From Nakamurella endophytica (lineage in GTDB: Bacteria > Actinomycetota > Actinomycetes > Mycobacteriales > Nakamurellaceae), in the NCBI RefSeq assembly GCF_014646215.1, contig NZ_BMNA01000007.1:1-64000 (forward strand): a DNA stretch of 64,000 nt, read 5' to 3'. A program made the translations under genes and the position numbers. Of the stretch, positions 52,137 to 61,054 are shown piece by piece. A model generated the notes under the pieces. The model did not search any database. It was not told where the DNA came from and saw nothing but the letters and a program-made list of their open reading frames with translations. Within the stretch, counting starts at the first letter, position 1. Each line of letters opens with the position of its first letter.

Positions 52137-53561
52137 TCACGGGACGGCAACCAGGATCGGCAGCGAACCAGCTCCCACACCGAGCAGCAGCACACCAGCG
52201 GCGGCGAGGACCGCGGTCCGCTCCGCCCATGGCCGGCTTCCCCGCAGGTCGCGTCGGTCCACGTGTCCCTCAGCCATATCGCCTGCTCGCGCCGCGCGGG
52301 TGAACGTCGGTGCCAGCCAGCGCAGGAAGTAGAACAGGCTGGCCACGGTGTTGACCGCGGCGACGATGACGAGCCAGGCCAGACCCCCGTCCCAGGCAGC
52401 GGTGAAGGTGGTGAGCTTGCCGAGGAACACCGCGGTCGGTGGGGTCCCGACCAAGGACAGCAGCGCGACCAGCAAAGCTCCGGCCAGCCAGGGCCGGCTG
52501 GTGCCCAGGCCGCGGTATCCGGCGAGGTCGGTGCGGTCGGGAACCGCCGCGATGACGGCGAAGGCGGCGAGGTTACTGACGGCGTACCCGGCCAGGTAGA
52601 TCAGCAGGGACGGCTCGGCCAGTGGCGCGCGGCCGGCGACGGCCACGGGCAGCAGCAGGAAGCCGACCTGGCTGACGGTGGACCACCCGAGCAGGCGCCG
52701 CGGGTCCCGCTGCGCGAACGCGGCGAAGGTTCCCACCGTCATGGACAGCGCGGACAGCGCGGCGACCAGCAGGGGCCAATCGGCCACTCCCGGGAGCGCG
52801 TCGACGAGGCGGAACATGGCCACCAGCGAGCCGACCTTGGGCACGGTGGTCAGGAACGCGGCCGCGGCGGTGTTGGCGCTCTGGGCGGCGTCCGGGACCC
52901 AGAAGTGGCCCGGCACCGCACCGGCCTCGAACAGCAACCCGGCCAGCACCGCCACCGCACCGACCGCGACCACCGCCGGCACGACCGAACCCGCAGTGCT
53001 CAGGCCGGCGTACCCGGTGCCGCCGGTCATGGCGAACAGCAGGGTGACCCCGAGCAGCATCACGATGCCGAAGAGCGCGCCGAGCAGGTACGTCTTCATC
53101 ACCGCTTCTGCGGCCCGAGCGGTGCGGGTGCTGCCGATGAGCGCGTAGAGCGGGATGCTGGTGAGCAGGTACGCCACGGCCAGCACGAGCAGGTCGGTGG
53201 TGCCGGCCAGCACGGTTGCGCCGGTGGCGGACAGCAGCAGCAGACAGCACGTCTCGCTCTCACGCGGCGATCCGCGCAGCTCCTCGGTCCCCAGCAGCAG
53301 CACCAGCAGGGTGGCTGCCGCGACGACCAGCCGGGTCGTTCCGGTGAGGGGGTCCACGGCGTAGCTGTCGGCGAAGACCGACCGGGTTGGGCTGGCCAGG
53401 GCGACGATGGCGGCTGCGGCGGCGGCGATGCAGGCCAGCGCGGCGAGGATGCGGGCGATCCACTGCCGCTGCCGGGGCAGGAACGAGCCGGCCAGCAGGG
53501 TGGCGATGGCGCCGGCGAGCAGGCAGATCTCCGGGAGCAGGGCGAGCGGGTCCTCGTCCAC
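52137..53561 (-). CDS. nuoN: NuoN-like antiporter-type subunit
   Basis: 474 residues, about 14 transmembrane helices, of the NuoN/MrpD type. The recognisable conduction motif is FLTTVPKVGSLVAMFRL. The NuoN position of a conserved Glu in TM5 (family ELLSLPLYxL) reads YLLTSIPLYAL, so the Glu appears lost. DPRRLLGWSTVSQVGFLLL aligns with the family KRLLAYSSIxQxG region. It is the last gene of the leftward nuo-like operon, 4 bp after nuoM. Gene assignments by eye; the Glu loss needs an alignment. Confidence 0.85.
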   Translation of the reverse strand: MDEDPLALLPEICLLAGAIATLLAGSFLPRQRQWIARILAALACIAAAAAAIVALASPTRSVFADSYAVDPLTGTTRLVVAAATLLVLLLGTEELRGSPRESETCCLLLLSATGATVLAGTTDLLVLAVAYLLTSIPLYALIGSTRTARAAEAVMKTYLLGALFGIVMLLGVTLLFAMTGGTGYAGLSTAGSVVPAVVAVGAVAVLAGLLFEAGAVPGHFWVPDAAQSANTAAAAFLTTVPKVGSLVAMFRLVDALPGVADWPLLVAALSALSMTVGTFAAFAQRDPRRLLGWSTVSQVGFLLLPVAVAGRAPLAEPSLLIYLAGYAVSNLAAFAVIAAVPDRTDLAGYRGLGTSRPWLAGALLVALLSLVGTPPTAVFLGKLTTFTAAWDGGLAWLVIVAAVNTVASLFYFLRWLAPTFTRAARAGDMAEGHVDRRDLRGSRPWAERTAVLAAAGVLLLGVGAGSLPILVAVP

Positions 53562-53565
53562 GCCG

Positions 53566-55062
53566 CTACCGGCCGACCAGGGAGACGACGACCTCGGCTG
53601 CGGGCTCGATCACGTCGAGCAGGAACCGGGGCAGGATCCCGATGACCACGGCCAGGATCAGCAGCGGGCCGGTCGAGAGCAGTTCGGCCGGTCGCAGGTC
53701 GCCGAAGCCGGCCGACTTCGGGCCGGGTGCCCCGGTGAGCAGCCGCTGGATCGCCCGCAGGAACAGCGCCGCGGTGATGAGGATGCCCGGCAGGGCCAGC
53801 GCAGCCCAGCCGGTGGCGCCGATGCTGCCGGTGAAGACTTGGAACTCGGCGATGAACCCGCTGAAGCCGGGCAGGCCCAGCGAGGCGAACGCCGCGACCG
53901 CGAAGAACCCGGCGAACCGCGGGGCCGGGCCGGCCAGTCCCCCGAAGTCGGCGAACTCGTAGCTGCCGGCGCGGCGGTGCAGCACCCCGGCGAGTAGGAA
54001 CAGCGCGCCGGTGATGAGCCCGTGGCTGACCATCTGCGTCACCGCCCCGGACACCGCGACCTGCCGGGCGGCGGCGTCGGAGCCGGTGACCACTCCCGCC
54101 GCGCCGACCGCCAGGACCACGTACCCCATGTGGTTCACCGAGGTGTAGGCGATCATCCGCTTCACGTTGCTCTGCGCCAGGGCCACCAGCGCGCCGTACA
54201 GCACCGACACCACACCGACGGCCACGACGACGCCCGCCCAGGCCCGCCAGGCCTCGGGCAGCATCGGCATGGCGATCCGCACGAAGCCGTAGGTCCCCAG
54301 CTTGAGCAGCACGCCGGCCAGCACGGCCGACCCGACGGCCGGGGCGTCGGTGTGCGCCGGCGGCAGCCAGGTGTGGAACGGGAACGTCGGCGTCTTCACC
54401 GCCAACCCGACCAGGACCGCCGCGAGCACGAGTCCGCCGACGGCCCCGCTGCCCTGCAGTGGAGCGGCGGCGACCAGCTCGGGGATGTCGAAGGTGTGTG
54501 GGTCGGCGGCCAGGTACAGCCCGATGAAGCCGACGAGCAGCGCGAGCGACCCGGTGAAGGTGTATAGGAAGAATTTCAACGCCGATCGGGCCGCAGTGCC
54601 GTGTCCCCAGCCGGCGATGACGAAGTACATCGCCACGATCGACAGGTCGAAGAACAGGAAGAACAGGATGAGGTCCTGCGCGGCGAACACCCCGAGACAG
54701 GTGGTCTGCAGGAAGCAGAACAGCGCCGCCTGGGTCCGCGGCCGGGTGCGTTCGGTCAGCGCGTACACGGCGCAGGCGGTGAAGACGACCGTGGTCAGTG
54801 CGAGCAGGGGCAGGGACACCCCGTCGACGCCGACGTGGTAGCTGCTGCCCACCGAGGGCAACCACCGGACCTGCTCGGCGAAGGCGAGCCCGCCCGGCGG
54901 TGGCGTCCGGTAGGCCGCCCACAGTCCCACCACGAGACCGAGGTCGGTCAGCGTGATACCCACCCAGGTCCATCGGGCGACGCCGTCGGGCATCCGGCGC
55001 GCCGCCGCGAGCACCGCGGCGCCGACCAGGGGCAGGAACACCACCACGCTGAGCACGTTCAT
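53566..55062 (-). CDS. nuoM: NuoM-like antiporter-type subunit
   Basis: 498 residues, about 14 helices. The key motifs are KTPTFPFHTWLPPAHTDAP with its Lys, VKRMIAYTSVNHMGY, HGLITGALFLLAG and GFIAEFQVF with its Glu. The family WExxxxPMYFLI motif appears as FDLSIVAMYFVIAGWG, an acidic Asp in place of Glu. So the proton-conducting residues are mostly kept. Its ATG overlaps the nuoL stop by 4 bases, indicating translational coupling. Confidence 0.88.
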   Translation of the reverse strand: MNVLSVVVFLPLVGAAVLAAARRMPDGVARWTWVGITLTDLGLVVGLWAAYRTPPPGGLAFAEQVRWLPSVGSSYHVGVDGVSLPLLALTTVVFTACAVYALTERTRPRTQAALFCFLQTTCLGVFAAQDLILFFLFFDLSIVAMYFVIAGWGHGTAARSALKFFLYTFTGSLALLVGFIGLYLAADPHTFDIPELVAAAPLQGSGAVGGLVLAAVLVGLAVKTPTFPFHTWLPPAHTDAPAVGSAVLAGVLLKLGTYGFVRIAMPMLPEAWRAWAGVVVAVGVVSVLYGALVALAQSNVKRMIAYTSVNHMGYVVLAVGAAGVVTGSDAAARQVAVSGAVTQMVSHGLITGALFLLAGVLHRRAGSYEFADFGGLAGPAPRFAGFFAVAAFASLGLPGFSGFIAEFQVFTGSIGATGWAALALPGILITAALFLRAIQRLLTGAPGPKSAGFGDLRPAELLSTGPLLILAVVIGILPRFLLDVIEPAAEVVVSLVGR

Positions 55063-57008
55063 CCTCCCGTCATGAACAGGACGCTCACCGCGGCGAGCGC
55101 CGCGGCGGCGCCCAGGACGATGACGACCTGGGCGTAGTACTGGTGCAGCTGGCCGGTCTGCGGGCGCCGGGCCAGGGTGCCCAGCCTGCGGGCCCCGCGT
55201 GCGATGGTCTGCACCGCGCGGTCGATGCCGGCCTCGTCGACCCGGGCGGTGACGTCGGCCAGCCGGACGCCGCCGCGGGCGGCGCCGCGGACCGCGCCGT
55301 CGACCGCTCGGTCGTCGAAGCGGGCCACTCGCTGGGCGGCGGCCCGGGCCATCGATGCGGCGCCTCGGACGCCGCCGTCCACCACCCGGTCATCGAACCT
55401 GGCCAGACCGTCGGCCAGGGCCAGGACCGGCCGGACGACGAGGCGGTGGGCCGCGCGTTCCAACCCGAGCCACCCGGCGGCCCACCGCAGCGCAGGCAAC
55501 CCGCGCCACACGACGAGCACCACCACCGCCGCCGACACCGCTCCGGTGAGCAGCAGCGACGTCCAGTCGGGCGAGGGACTGGTGGTGTCCCCCAGCACCC
55601 GGCGCACGGCCGACCCGACCGGTGGCAGCGCCAACACGCTCAGCACGGCGGCCGCGGCGGCCAGCGGCACCATCGGCCACCACTCGGCCTCCCCGATCCG
55701 GCGGGTGCCCCGTTCCTGCTGGTCGTACCGGTCCTGGACGCCGACCGGGGCCGAGGCGAGGACGACCCGCAGCACCTTCGCCGCGTACGCCGCCGACAGC
55801 ACCGCACCGACGAGCCCGGTCAGGTACAGCGGCACCGAGGCCTCGCGGGCCGCGGCCAGGACCTCGTCCTTGGTCGCCCACAGCGACAGCGGTGGCACAC
55901 CCGCCAACGTCACCGCCCCGACGCCCGCGCACACACCGACCAGCGGCCACCGCCGCGCCGCCCCGCGCAGCGCGGCGAGTTCTCTGGTCCCCAGCGCCGA
56001 CAGCCAGGCCCCGGCGGCCAGGAACAACAACGCCTTGGTGGCGGCGTGCGCGATGAGGTGGGCGGTGCCGCCGGCCACCGCCGACACCCCGGCGGCCAGC
56101 ACCACGAAACCCAGTTGCGCCGAGGTGGACGCGGCCAACAGCTGCTTGAGGTCCCGCTGGGCCACGGCCACCAGCCCCAGCAGCACCGCGGTCACCGCAC
56201 CGGCCCACGCCGCCACCGTCGCTGCCCAGCCCGTCGCGGCCAGCAACGGCGCCGTTCGCAGCAACAGGAACCCGCCCATGGCGACCATGGCGGCCGAGTG
56301 CAGCAGCGCACTCACCGGGCTGGGACCCTGCATGGCGCGGGAGAGCCAGAACGAGAACGGCAGTTGGGCCGCCTTGCCCAGCGCGGCGACCAGCACCCCG
56401 CCGGCCGCCACGTGCACCCAGCCCCCGGGCGCGGCGGGCAGGTCCGCCAGGGCCCAGCCGGCGCCGCCGGCCAGCGCGGCCGCTGCGGCGGCGTACAGCC
56501 CGAGGTCGGCGAGCCGGGTGGTCAGGAACGCCGTCTCGCCGGCGGCGACGTCGTGCGACCGGCGCCAGCGGAACCCGATGAGCGCGTACGACGTGGCCCC
56601 CATGACCTCCCAGGCGACCAGCAGCGTGGGCAGGGTCGCCGCGGTCACCGTGACCGTCACCGCCGCGGAGAACAGCAACATCAGCCCGAAGAACCGGCCG
56701 GTCGCACCGCGGATGTCGCCGCCGGCGAACACCAGCACGAGCAGGGCGACGGCCGCGACCGCAGGAAGCACGAGCGCCGCCAATCCGTCGACGGCCAGGG
56801 CGAAGTCCGCGCCGGCCACGAACGGAACCGACACCACCGGCCGGGTGAGCGCCACCGCGGACGCGAGCACCAGGCCGCCCGCGGCGACGACGACCGCGAC
56901 CGTCGAGGCCGAGCGGCGGATGCGGGAACCGCCCAGGCACAACAGGACGCCGACCGTGGCCGGGAACAGCACGGCGATCACCAGCGCCGCCTGGCTCAGC
57001 ACGGCCAC
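55059..57008 (-). CDS. nuoL: NuoL-like antiporter-type subunit with extended tail
   Basis: 649 residues. The functional pattern is intact: WEVMGATSYALIGF (Glu), GKAAQLPFSFWLSRAM (Lys), SALLHSAAMVA (His), DLKQLLAASTSAQLG (Lys), HLIAHAATKALLFLAAG (two His, Lys) and ATKDEVLAAA. The C-terminal part has three repeats of a charged helix (ARFDDRVVDGGVRGAA, ARFDDRAVDGAVRGAA, ARVDEAGIDRAV), then a final transmembrane helix. This resembles the lateral helix region of complex I. It is the most conventional member of the operon and argues for real proton translocation. Confidence 0.9.
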   Translation of the reverse strand: MAVLSQAALVIAVLFPATVGVLLCLGGSRIRRSASTVAVVVAAGGLVLASAVALTRPVVSVPFVAGADFALAVDGLAALVLPAVAAVALLVLVFAGGDIRGATGRFFGLMLLFSAAVTVTVTAATLPTLLVAWEVMGATSYALIGFRWRRSHDVAAGETAFLTTRLADLGLYAAAAAALAGGAGWALADLPAAPGGWVHVAAGGVLVAALGKAAQLPFSFWLSRAMQGPSPVSALLHSAAMVAMGGFLLLRTAPLLAATGWAATVAAWAGAVTAVLLGLVAVAQRDLKQLLAASTSAQLGFVVLAAGVSAVAGGTAHLIAHAATKALLFLAAGAWLSALGTRELAALRGAARRWPLVGVCAGVGAVTLAGVPPLSLWATKDEVLAAAREASVPLYLTGLVGAVLSAAYAAKVLRVVLASAPVGVQDRYDQQERGTRRIGEAEWWPMVPLAAAAAVLSVLALPPVGSAVRRVLGDTTSPSPDWTSLLLTGAVSAAVVVLVVWRGLPALRWAAGWLGLERAAHRLVVRPVLALADGLARFDDRVVDGGVRGAASMARAAAQRVARFDDRAVDGAVRGAARGGVRLADVTARVDEAGIDRAVQTIARGARRLGTLARRPQTGQLHQYYAQVVIVLGAAAALAAVSVLFMTGG

Positions 57009-57033
57009 CGCCCAGGATCCCGTTCGGTGGGCG

Positions 57034-57336
57034 TCATCCGGCGAGGTCCGCTGCCATGTCGGTCATGTCCGACTGCCGCGAACGGTGCAGCAGCGTAGCC
57101 ACGGCGAAGCCCATGGCCATCTCCACGGTCATCGCGGCCAGCACCACCAGCAGCAGCACCGCACCGTCGATCTGCGGAGCCAGGAACCACAGCACCGCCG
57201 CGACCGCCAGGAGAACCGCGTTGAGCATGAGCTCCAGGCCCATCATCACCATCACCACGACCTGCTGGGACAGCGCGCCGTACAGGCCCACGCAGAACAG
57301 AGCGGCCACCACGATCAACACCGCCTGCAGGCTCAC
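57034..57336 (-). CDS. nuoK: NuoK-like subunit
   Basis: 100 residues, three transmembrane helices. The two conserved glutamates are present: VMMGLELMLNAVLL and AAMTVEMAMGFAVA. It is also rich in Met (VVVMVMMGLELM) and ends SDMTDMAADLAG. Start ATG overlaps the nuoJ stop. This MrpC-like subunit is needed for proton movement next to NuoJ and NuoN. Confidence 0.88.
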   Translation of the reverse strand: MSLQAVLIVVAALFCVGLYGALSQQVVVMVMMGLELMLNAVLLAVAAVLWFLAPQIDGAVLLLVVLAAMTVEMAMGFAVATLLHRSRQSDMTDMAADLAG

Positions 57337-57902
57337 CGCCCCACCCCGCCCGGTTGCGGATCGGCGGGCGGGCGCCGCCGAAGATCGTCGCCGAACCGGT
57401 CGTACCGGCCGCGGGGCAGCGCCAGCACCAGGGCAGCCACGATCGTGGCGAACAGCACCGGACTGACCGTCAACATCACCAGCATCTTGTGCCCCATGAT
57501 CGACTCACCGAGCGCGTGGGTGACGTCCGCGACCGGAGCATCGCGTCGAGATGGCCACGGCACCAACAGGATCCCAGCGGTCAGCACGATGAAGAGCCCA
57601 GCGGACAGCGCCAGCGCGGTCCGCCGCCCGTGCACCATGCTCATCGGCATCAACGCCGGGTTCATCCCCATGAACATGACCATGTAGACGGCCATGATCG
57701 CCATCTCCATGACCATCATCAGGGCGGTGACCACCCCCAGGTAGTCCTGCCGGAACAGCAGCAGGACCACGGCCACCGCGACGAAGGAGGCGGCCAGGCA
57801 GTATGTCGCCCGCGCCATCGAGTCCACACGGAACACCAACGCCCCGAACGCCACCGCCGCGGCCGCCAGCACCCAGAACGCCACCGTGCTCAGCACTCCC
57901 AC
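57333..57902 (-). CDS. nuoJ: Methionine-rich NuoJ-like subunit
   Basis: 189 residues, five helices; position between nuoK and nuoH and size identify it as NuoJ-like. The helix that carries the family VYVGAIMVLF motif is replaced by a run with 12 methionines between residues 62 and 89, including VMEMAIMAVYMVMFMGM and ALMPMSMVHG. Methionine patches of this kind are typical of copper-handling proteins (CopC, CusA, Ctr). This makes the subunit highly unusual. Loss of the normal NuoJ motif means classical coupling is doubtful. Copper interaction is inference only. Confidence 0.75.
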   Translation of the reverse strand: MGVLSTVAFWVLAAAAVAFGALVFRVDSMARATYCLAASFVAVAVVLLLFRQDYLGVVTALMMVMEMAIMAVYMVMFMGMNPALMPMSMVHGRRTALALSAGLFIVLTAGILLVPWPSRRDAPVADVTHALGESIMGHKMLVMLTVSPVLFATIVAALVLALPRGRYDRFGDDLRRRPPADPQPGGVGR

Positions 57903-57972
57903 CGCTGCTCCTCCCGAACGCCGTCCCGGGGTACCCGGGGACGCGCCGACACCGCCCCGCTCACCGACCCCG

Positions 57973-58917
57973 TCACCGAGCCACCACCACGACCGAGACC
58001 ACGAGCAGCTGCAGCAGTGTCGCCGGCACCAACACCAGCCACCCGGCCTCCAAGAACCGGTCCGGTCGCAGCACGGGCAGCCGGCGCCGCAGCACCACCA
58101 GCGCGCACAGGACGGCGAGGGCCTTCACCGCCATCCACAGCCAGTCCGGCAGCAGCGGTCCCGCACCGCCGCCGAGGAACAGCGCCGCCGCGAACCCCGA
58201 GCCCGCGGTGAGCAGCAGGTACCGACCGGCCAGCACGATCAGCCGGTCGACGCCCGATGCCTCGGCCAACACGCCCCCGGCGATGTCCGCTCCCGCCGGG
58301 GCGCTCAACGGTCCCCACACCGAGAACCCCGCGACACCCAGGCAGAAGACGACGAAGGCCACCGGCATCCACACCACGAACCACAGGCCCTGCTGGGCCT
58401 GCACGACACCGCCGACCCGCAACGTCCCCGCGGCGACGGCCGGCGCCGTCAGCGCGAACATCAGCGGGAGCTCGTAGGCCAGCGCCTGGGCCAGGAAGCG
58501 GTACCCGCCGATCAACGCATGCGCACTGTTGGGCCCCCACCCGGCCAGCCACACCGCCGCCCAGACCGCCACATCCACCGCGTTGAACCACACGATGCCC
58601 ACCGACCAGTCGACGAGCGTCCAGCGCCCCAACGGCAGCACCGCGGCCATGAGCAACGCCGCGACCGGCAGCGCGGCCACCCCGATCCGCCACAGCATCA
58701 CGTCGGCCGCCACGGGAACCCGGCGCCGCTGCCGGAGCAACCGCGCCACCGCACCGGTGACCGTCCGACGCCGACCCGGTCGAGCCCGGCCTGCCCGACC
58801 GGCCGGCACCGAGTGCAACGCTCCGTCCAGGGCCGCCGCGACCACCGCGCCGGCCAGCAGGACCAGGGCGACCACCGGCGCCCACGCCGCGCTCAGCGGC
58901 GCCACGCCCCCAGTCAC
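57973..58917 (-). CDS. nuoH: NuoH-like membrane subunit lacking the quinone-site loop
   Basis: 314 residues from a GTG at 58917 overlapping the upstream stop (GTGA). About eight helices: RFLAQALAYELPLMFALT corresponds to the family AYExxLGLS helix, and DWLWMAVKALAVLCALVVLR and RLPVLRPDRFLEAGWLVLVP to the C-terminal ones. The conserved family loop (ETNRxPFDxPEAExELVaG) that lines the quinone channel is not present; the aligned stretch reads FSVWGPLSAPAGADIAGGVL. The subunit therefore probably cannot couple quinone reduction normally. Assigned by position and topology. Confidence 0.75.
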   Translation of the reverse strand: MTGGVAPLSAAWAPVVALVLLAGAVVAAALDGALHSVPAGRAGRARPGRRRTVTGAVARLLRQRRRVPVAADVMLWRIGVAALPVAALLMAAVLPLGRWTLVDWSVGIVWFNAVDVAVWAAVWLAGWGPNSAHALIGGYRFLAQALAYELPLMFALTAPAVAAGTLRVGGVVQAQQGLWFVVWMPVAFVVFCLGVAGFSVWGPLSAPAGADIAGGVLAEASGVDRLIVLAGRYLLLTAGSGFAAALFLGGGAGPLLPDWLWMAVKALAVLCALVVLRRRLPVLRPDRFLEAGWLVLVPATLLQLLVVSVVVVAR

Positions 58918-60143
58918 GGGCCGGCTACCGAATGCCGACGCACGACGGACACGTTCGGGTCCAGGCTGGCCACGACCAGGCGTGCCGCGGCAAGGTCGAG
59001 CCCGGTCACCACCTCGGGGAGCCGATCGAGGCGTTGCCGTTCCAGCCGCGGATCGGCCGGCTCCCCGGCGCCTCCGTCCAGCAGCAAGTCCCGTGCGTGG
59101 TCGAGCCGCGCGAGCAGCCGATCCCGCACATCCCCGCGCAGCAGTGCCGGGACGTCGTCGGGGACACCGCCCGGCGGCCGCGGTGCCCGACCGAGCAGAC
59201 CGAGCCCGCGCACCGACCAACGCAGCAGCCACGAGCGCCGGACCTGGCGCGTCACCTGCGCCACCTCCCGCGCGCAGTCCTGCGACGGAGCTCCGTCCAG
59301 GATGCCGTCGCGCACCGACCGCAGCCGCTGCGACGGGTGGTCCCAGCCCGCGACGGCCAGGAACCGCGCGGCACTGTCGCACTCGCCGGCGGCGATGCGC
59401 CGGGCCTGCCATCCGTCCATTGCGATCTCCGCGACCTCGGGCGCGACATCCGCAGCCGGTCCCAGCGTCGACACCTGCGCGTGCACGACGACATCACCGT
59501 GCAGCACGCACCGCACGACCAGCCCGGCCGGCCAGTGCGGCAGCACCGGTCCCAGCGGCACCGTGAGCTCGTCCATCTCCAAGCCGTCGCGGTCGTCCTG
59601 GCCTCCGCCCGCCAGTGGCACGCCGCCCGGCATCGGCATGTCCATATCCATGTCACTGGAGTCGTCCGTGTCACTGGAGTCGTCCGTGTCACCGGGGTCG
59701 TCCGTGTCACCCATGTCGTCCATGTCATCCGAGTTGTCCTGATCGCCGTCCGACTCGGCGGGCGCAGGTGCCGAGCTCGGCTCCGCTTGAGCGCCGGCCT
59801 GCCCTCGGCTGCCGGCGTCAGCGCGTTGTCGGGGTGCGTCCAGCAGGGCAGCCGCAGCCTGCTCGAGGGCGGCGGCTGCCTCGCGCGCGTCGTCCACCAG
59901 CAGTCGCGCGCGAGGCCCCGGCAGCTGCACCCACACCGCCTGGACCGCCTTAGCCAGCTCAGGACTTGGACGGCCACAGACGACCAGGACGTCCGCGTCG
60001 GCCGAACTCATCGCGAGTCGCCAGCCCCGGCACCGGACCTGCCGCTCCACCGCGATGCGCGTGTCGGTCGAACCCGGAACTTCGACCAGCAACACGGACG
60101 CCGCCCGCACCCCCGCTCGAGCCAACGCCCCGGTCACACCCAC
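58914..60143 (-). CDS. Fused NuoB-like / NuoD-like pseudo-enzyme with acidic Met-rich linker
   Basis: 409 residues where the Fe-S and catalytic subunits of a Nuo/hydrogenase-4 complex should be. Residues about 30-100 look NuoB-like (ADVLVVCGRPSPELAKAVQA, then LPGPRARLLVDDA), without the CC...C...C motif of cluster N2. The linker 105-190 is disordered, ending DMDMDMPMPGG. Residues ~195-409 look NuoD/HycE-like (VPLGPVLPHWPAGLVVRCVL, ...), ending VASLDPNVSVV; the hydrogenase/FHL DPCxSC-type ending has lost both cysteines. It appears to be structural only. Coupled to nuoA and nuoH by overlaps (10 and 4 bases). Confidence 0.6.
   Translation of the reverse strand: MGVTGALARAGVRAASVLLVEVPGSTDTRIAVERQVRCRGWRLAMSSADADVLVVCGRPSPELAKAVQAVWVQLPGPRARLLVDDAREAAAALEQAAAALLDAPRQRADAGSRGQAGAQAEPSSAPAPAESDGDQDNSDDMDDMGDTDDPGDTDDSSDTDDSSDMDMDMPMPGGVPLAGGGQDDRDGLEMDELTVPLGPVLPHWPAGLVVRCVLHGDVVVHAQVSTLGPAADVAPEVAEIAMDGWQARRIAAGECDSAARFLAVAGWDHPSQRLRSVRDGILDGAPSQDCAREVAQVTRQVRRSWLLRWSVRGLGLLGRAPRPPGGVPDDVPALLRGDVRDRLLARLDHARDLLLDGGAGEPADPRLERQRLDRLPEVVTGLDLAAARLVVASLDPNVSVVRRHSVAGP
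59652..59723. repeat. 18-bp tandem repeat inside the linker coding sequence
   Basis: Four units of GTCACTGGAGTCGTCCGT-like sequence (two perfect, two with changes), encoding the acidic D-T-D-D-S-S-type repeats. Length variation between strains is likely. Confidence 0.75.
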
Positions 60144-60484
60144 CGCAGCGCCCCCTCACGCCACGCCCACAGCACCCCGACCAGCAGGACGCCCAGGAAC
60201 ACAAACATCTCGACAACGGCGCCGACCCCCACCTCCCGGACGATCACCGCCCACGGGTACATGAAGACCATCTCGACGTCGAAGGCCAAGAACACCAACG
60301 TTGCGGGGTACCACCGCACGTGGAACCGCGAGAGCGCGTGCTCGTCCGGGCGCCAACCGGACAGGAACGGCAGCACACCCAGCGGGCGTGGGTCGACCGC
60401 GGTGCGGAGGGCGACCCACCACAGGAGAGCGACCGAGACAAGGGCGGTGAACAGCATCGAAGCCACCCCGACCAATGCGAACAT
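60134..60484 (-). CDS. nuoA: NuoA-like subunit
   Basis: 116 residues, three helices. The family FDVEMVFMYPWAV motif is intact. The first inter-helix loop, normally YExG...R in NuoA and containing a Cys in some species, reads LPFLSGWRPDEHALSRFHVR, keeping only the Arg-Phe pattern. It starts the leftward operon and overlaps the next gene by 10 bases. The promoter must lie in 60485-60523. Confidence 0.85.
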   Translation of the reverse strand: MFALVGVASMLFTALVSVALLWWVALRTAVDPRPLGVLPFLSGWRPDEHALSRFHVRWYPATLVFLAFDVEMVFMYPWAVIVREVGVGAVVEMFVFLGVLLVGVLWAWREGALRWV

Positions 60485-60523
60485 CCAGCCCTCCTCACCA
60501 CCGTGCCGAACCCGGTCTGACGA

Positions 60524-60921
60524 TCAGCCGAGGCTGTCGAGAAGTTGGCGGCACGCCCGCTCACAGCGCCGGCATGCCTCAGCGCAGACACGACAGTGCC
60601 CGTGCAGTCCGGCGTGCGACTCACACTTATCCGCGCACGCCTTGCACGTCGCCAACACGGCGCGAATCAGGCTCGCGTCGGACCCGGCGAGTTGAGTCAG
60701 CACCCGCCCGGTCGCCTCACACACGTCCGCGCAGTCCAAGACAGTCCGGATGCACTTGACGAGTTCGACGACCGTGTCCTCGCTCAGACAGGCCTCGGCG
60801 CATGCGCGCACGCCTGCGCACACTCCACACACGCTCGGATGCACTGCACCAAGACGTCCCGGTCGACTCCGGCCAACCCTGTGGGTTGGGTGCTCAGCAT
60901 CGCGTCCGGCCCGCTCATCAT
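60524..60921 (-). pseudogene. Frameshifted four-helix-bundle copper-binding protein (Csp-like)
   Basis: The N-terminal frame reads MMSGPDAMLSTQPTGLAGVD then VLVQCIRACVECAQACAHA; the C-terminal frame continues ACAEACLSEDTVVELVK and on to CRRCERACRQLLDSLG. Together they match the intact gene at 61812 across its length. A single-base deletion near 60805 separates the frames. Either it is broken or the base is a sequencing error. Confidence 0.8.
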
Positions 60922-60977
60922 CGGTGCTCCCGTCCGCTCGAGTCGCGGGCACGCCGCCCCTGGCCTGTCCTCTCCCG

Positions 60978-61054
60978 TCACAATCGACAGCGACTCGCGC
61001 ACGCACAATACCCGCAGACTCGTACGGATAAACGGCTGAGAGGCGAACTCCATC
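60978..61054. promoter_or_regulatory. Divergent arsR/csp promoter-operator, copy 1
   Basis: On the minus strand it reads TTATCCGTACGAGTCTGCGGG and GTCGCTGTCGATTGTGACGG. The same two blocks recur in inverted orientation at about 61690-61760. TCGTACGGATAA is a candidate ArsR operator half. Confidence 0.55.

Noticed and set aside
52263..59742. Very long plus-strand open frames opposite the nuo-like genes
   Set aside because: They are shadows produced by high GC codons of the real genes; their translations are Arg/Gln/Gly-rich without domains.
52137..60484. Complete NADH dehydrogenase (complex I) operon
   Set aside because: NuoC, E, F, G and I are missing and the B/D-like protein has no cofactor ligands.
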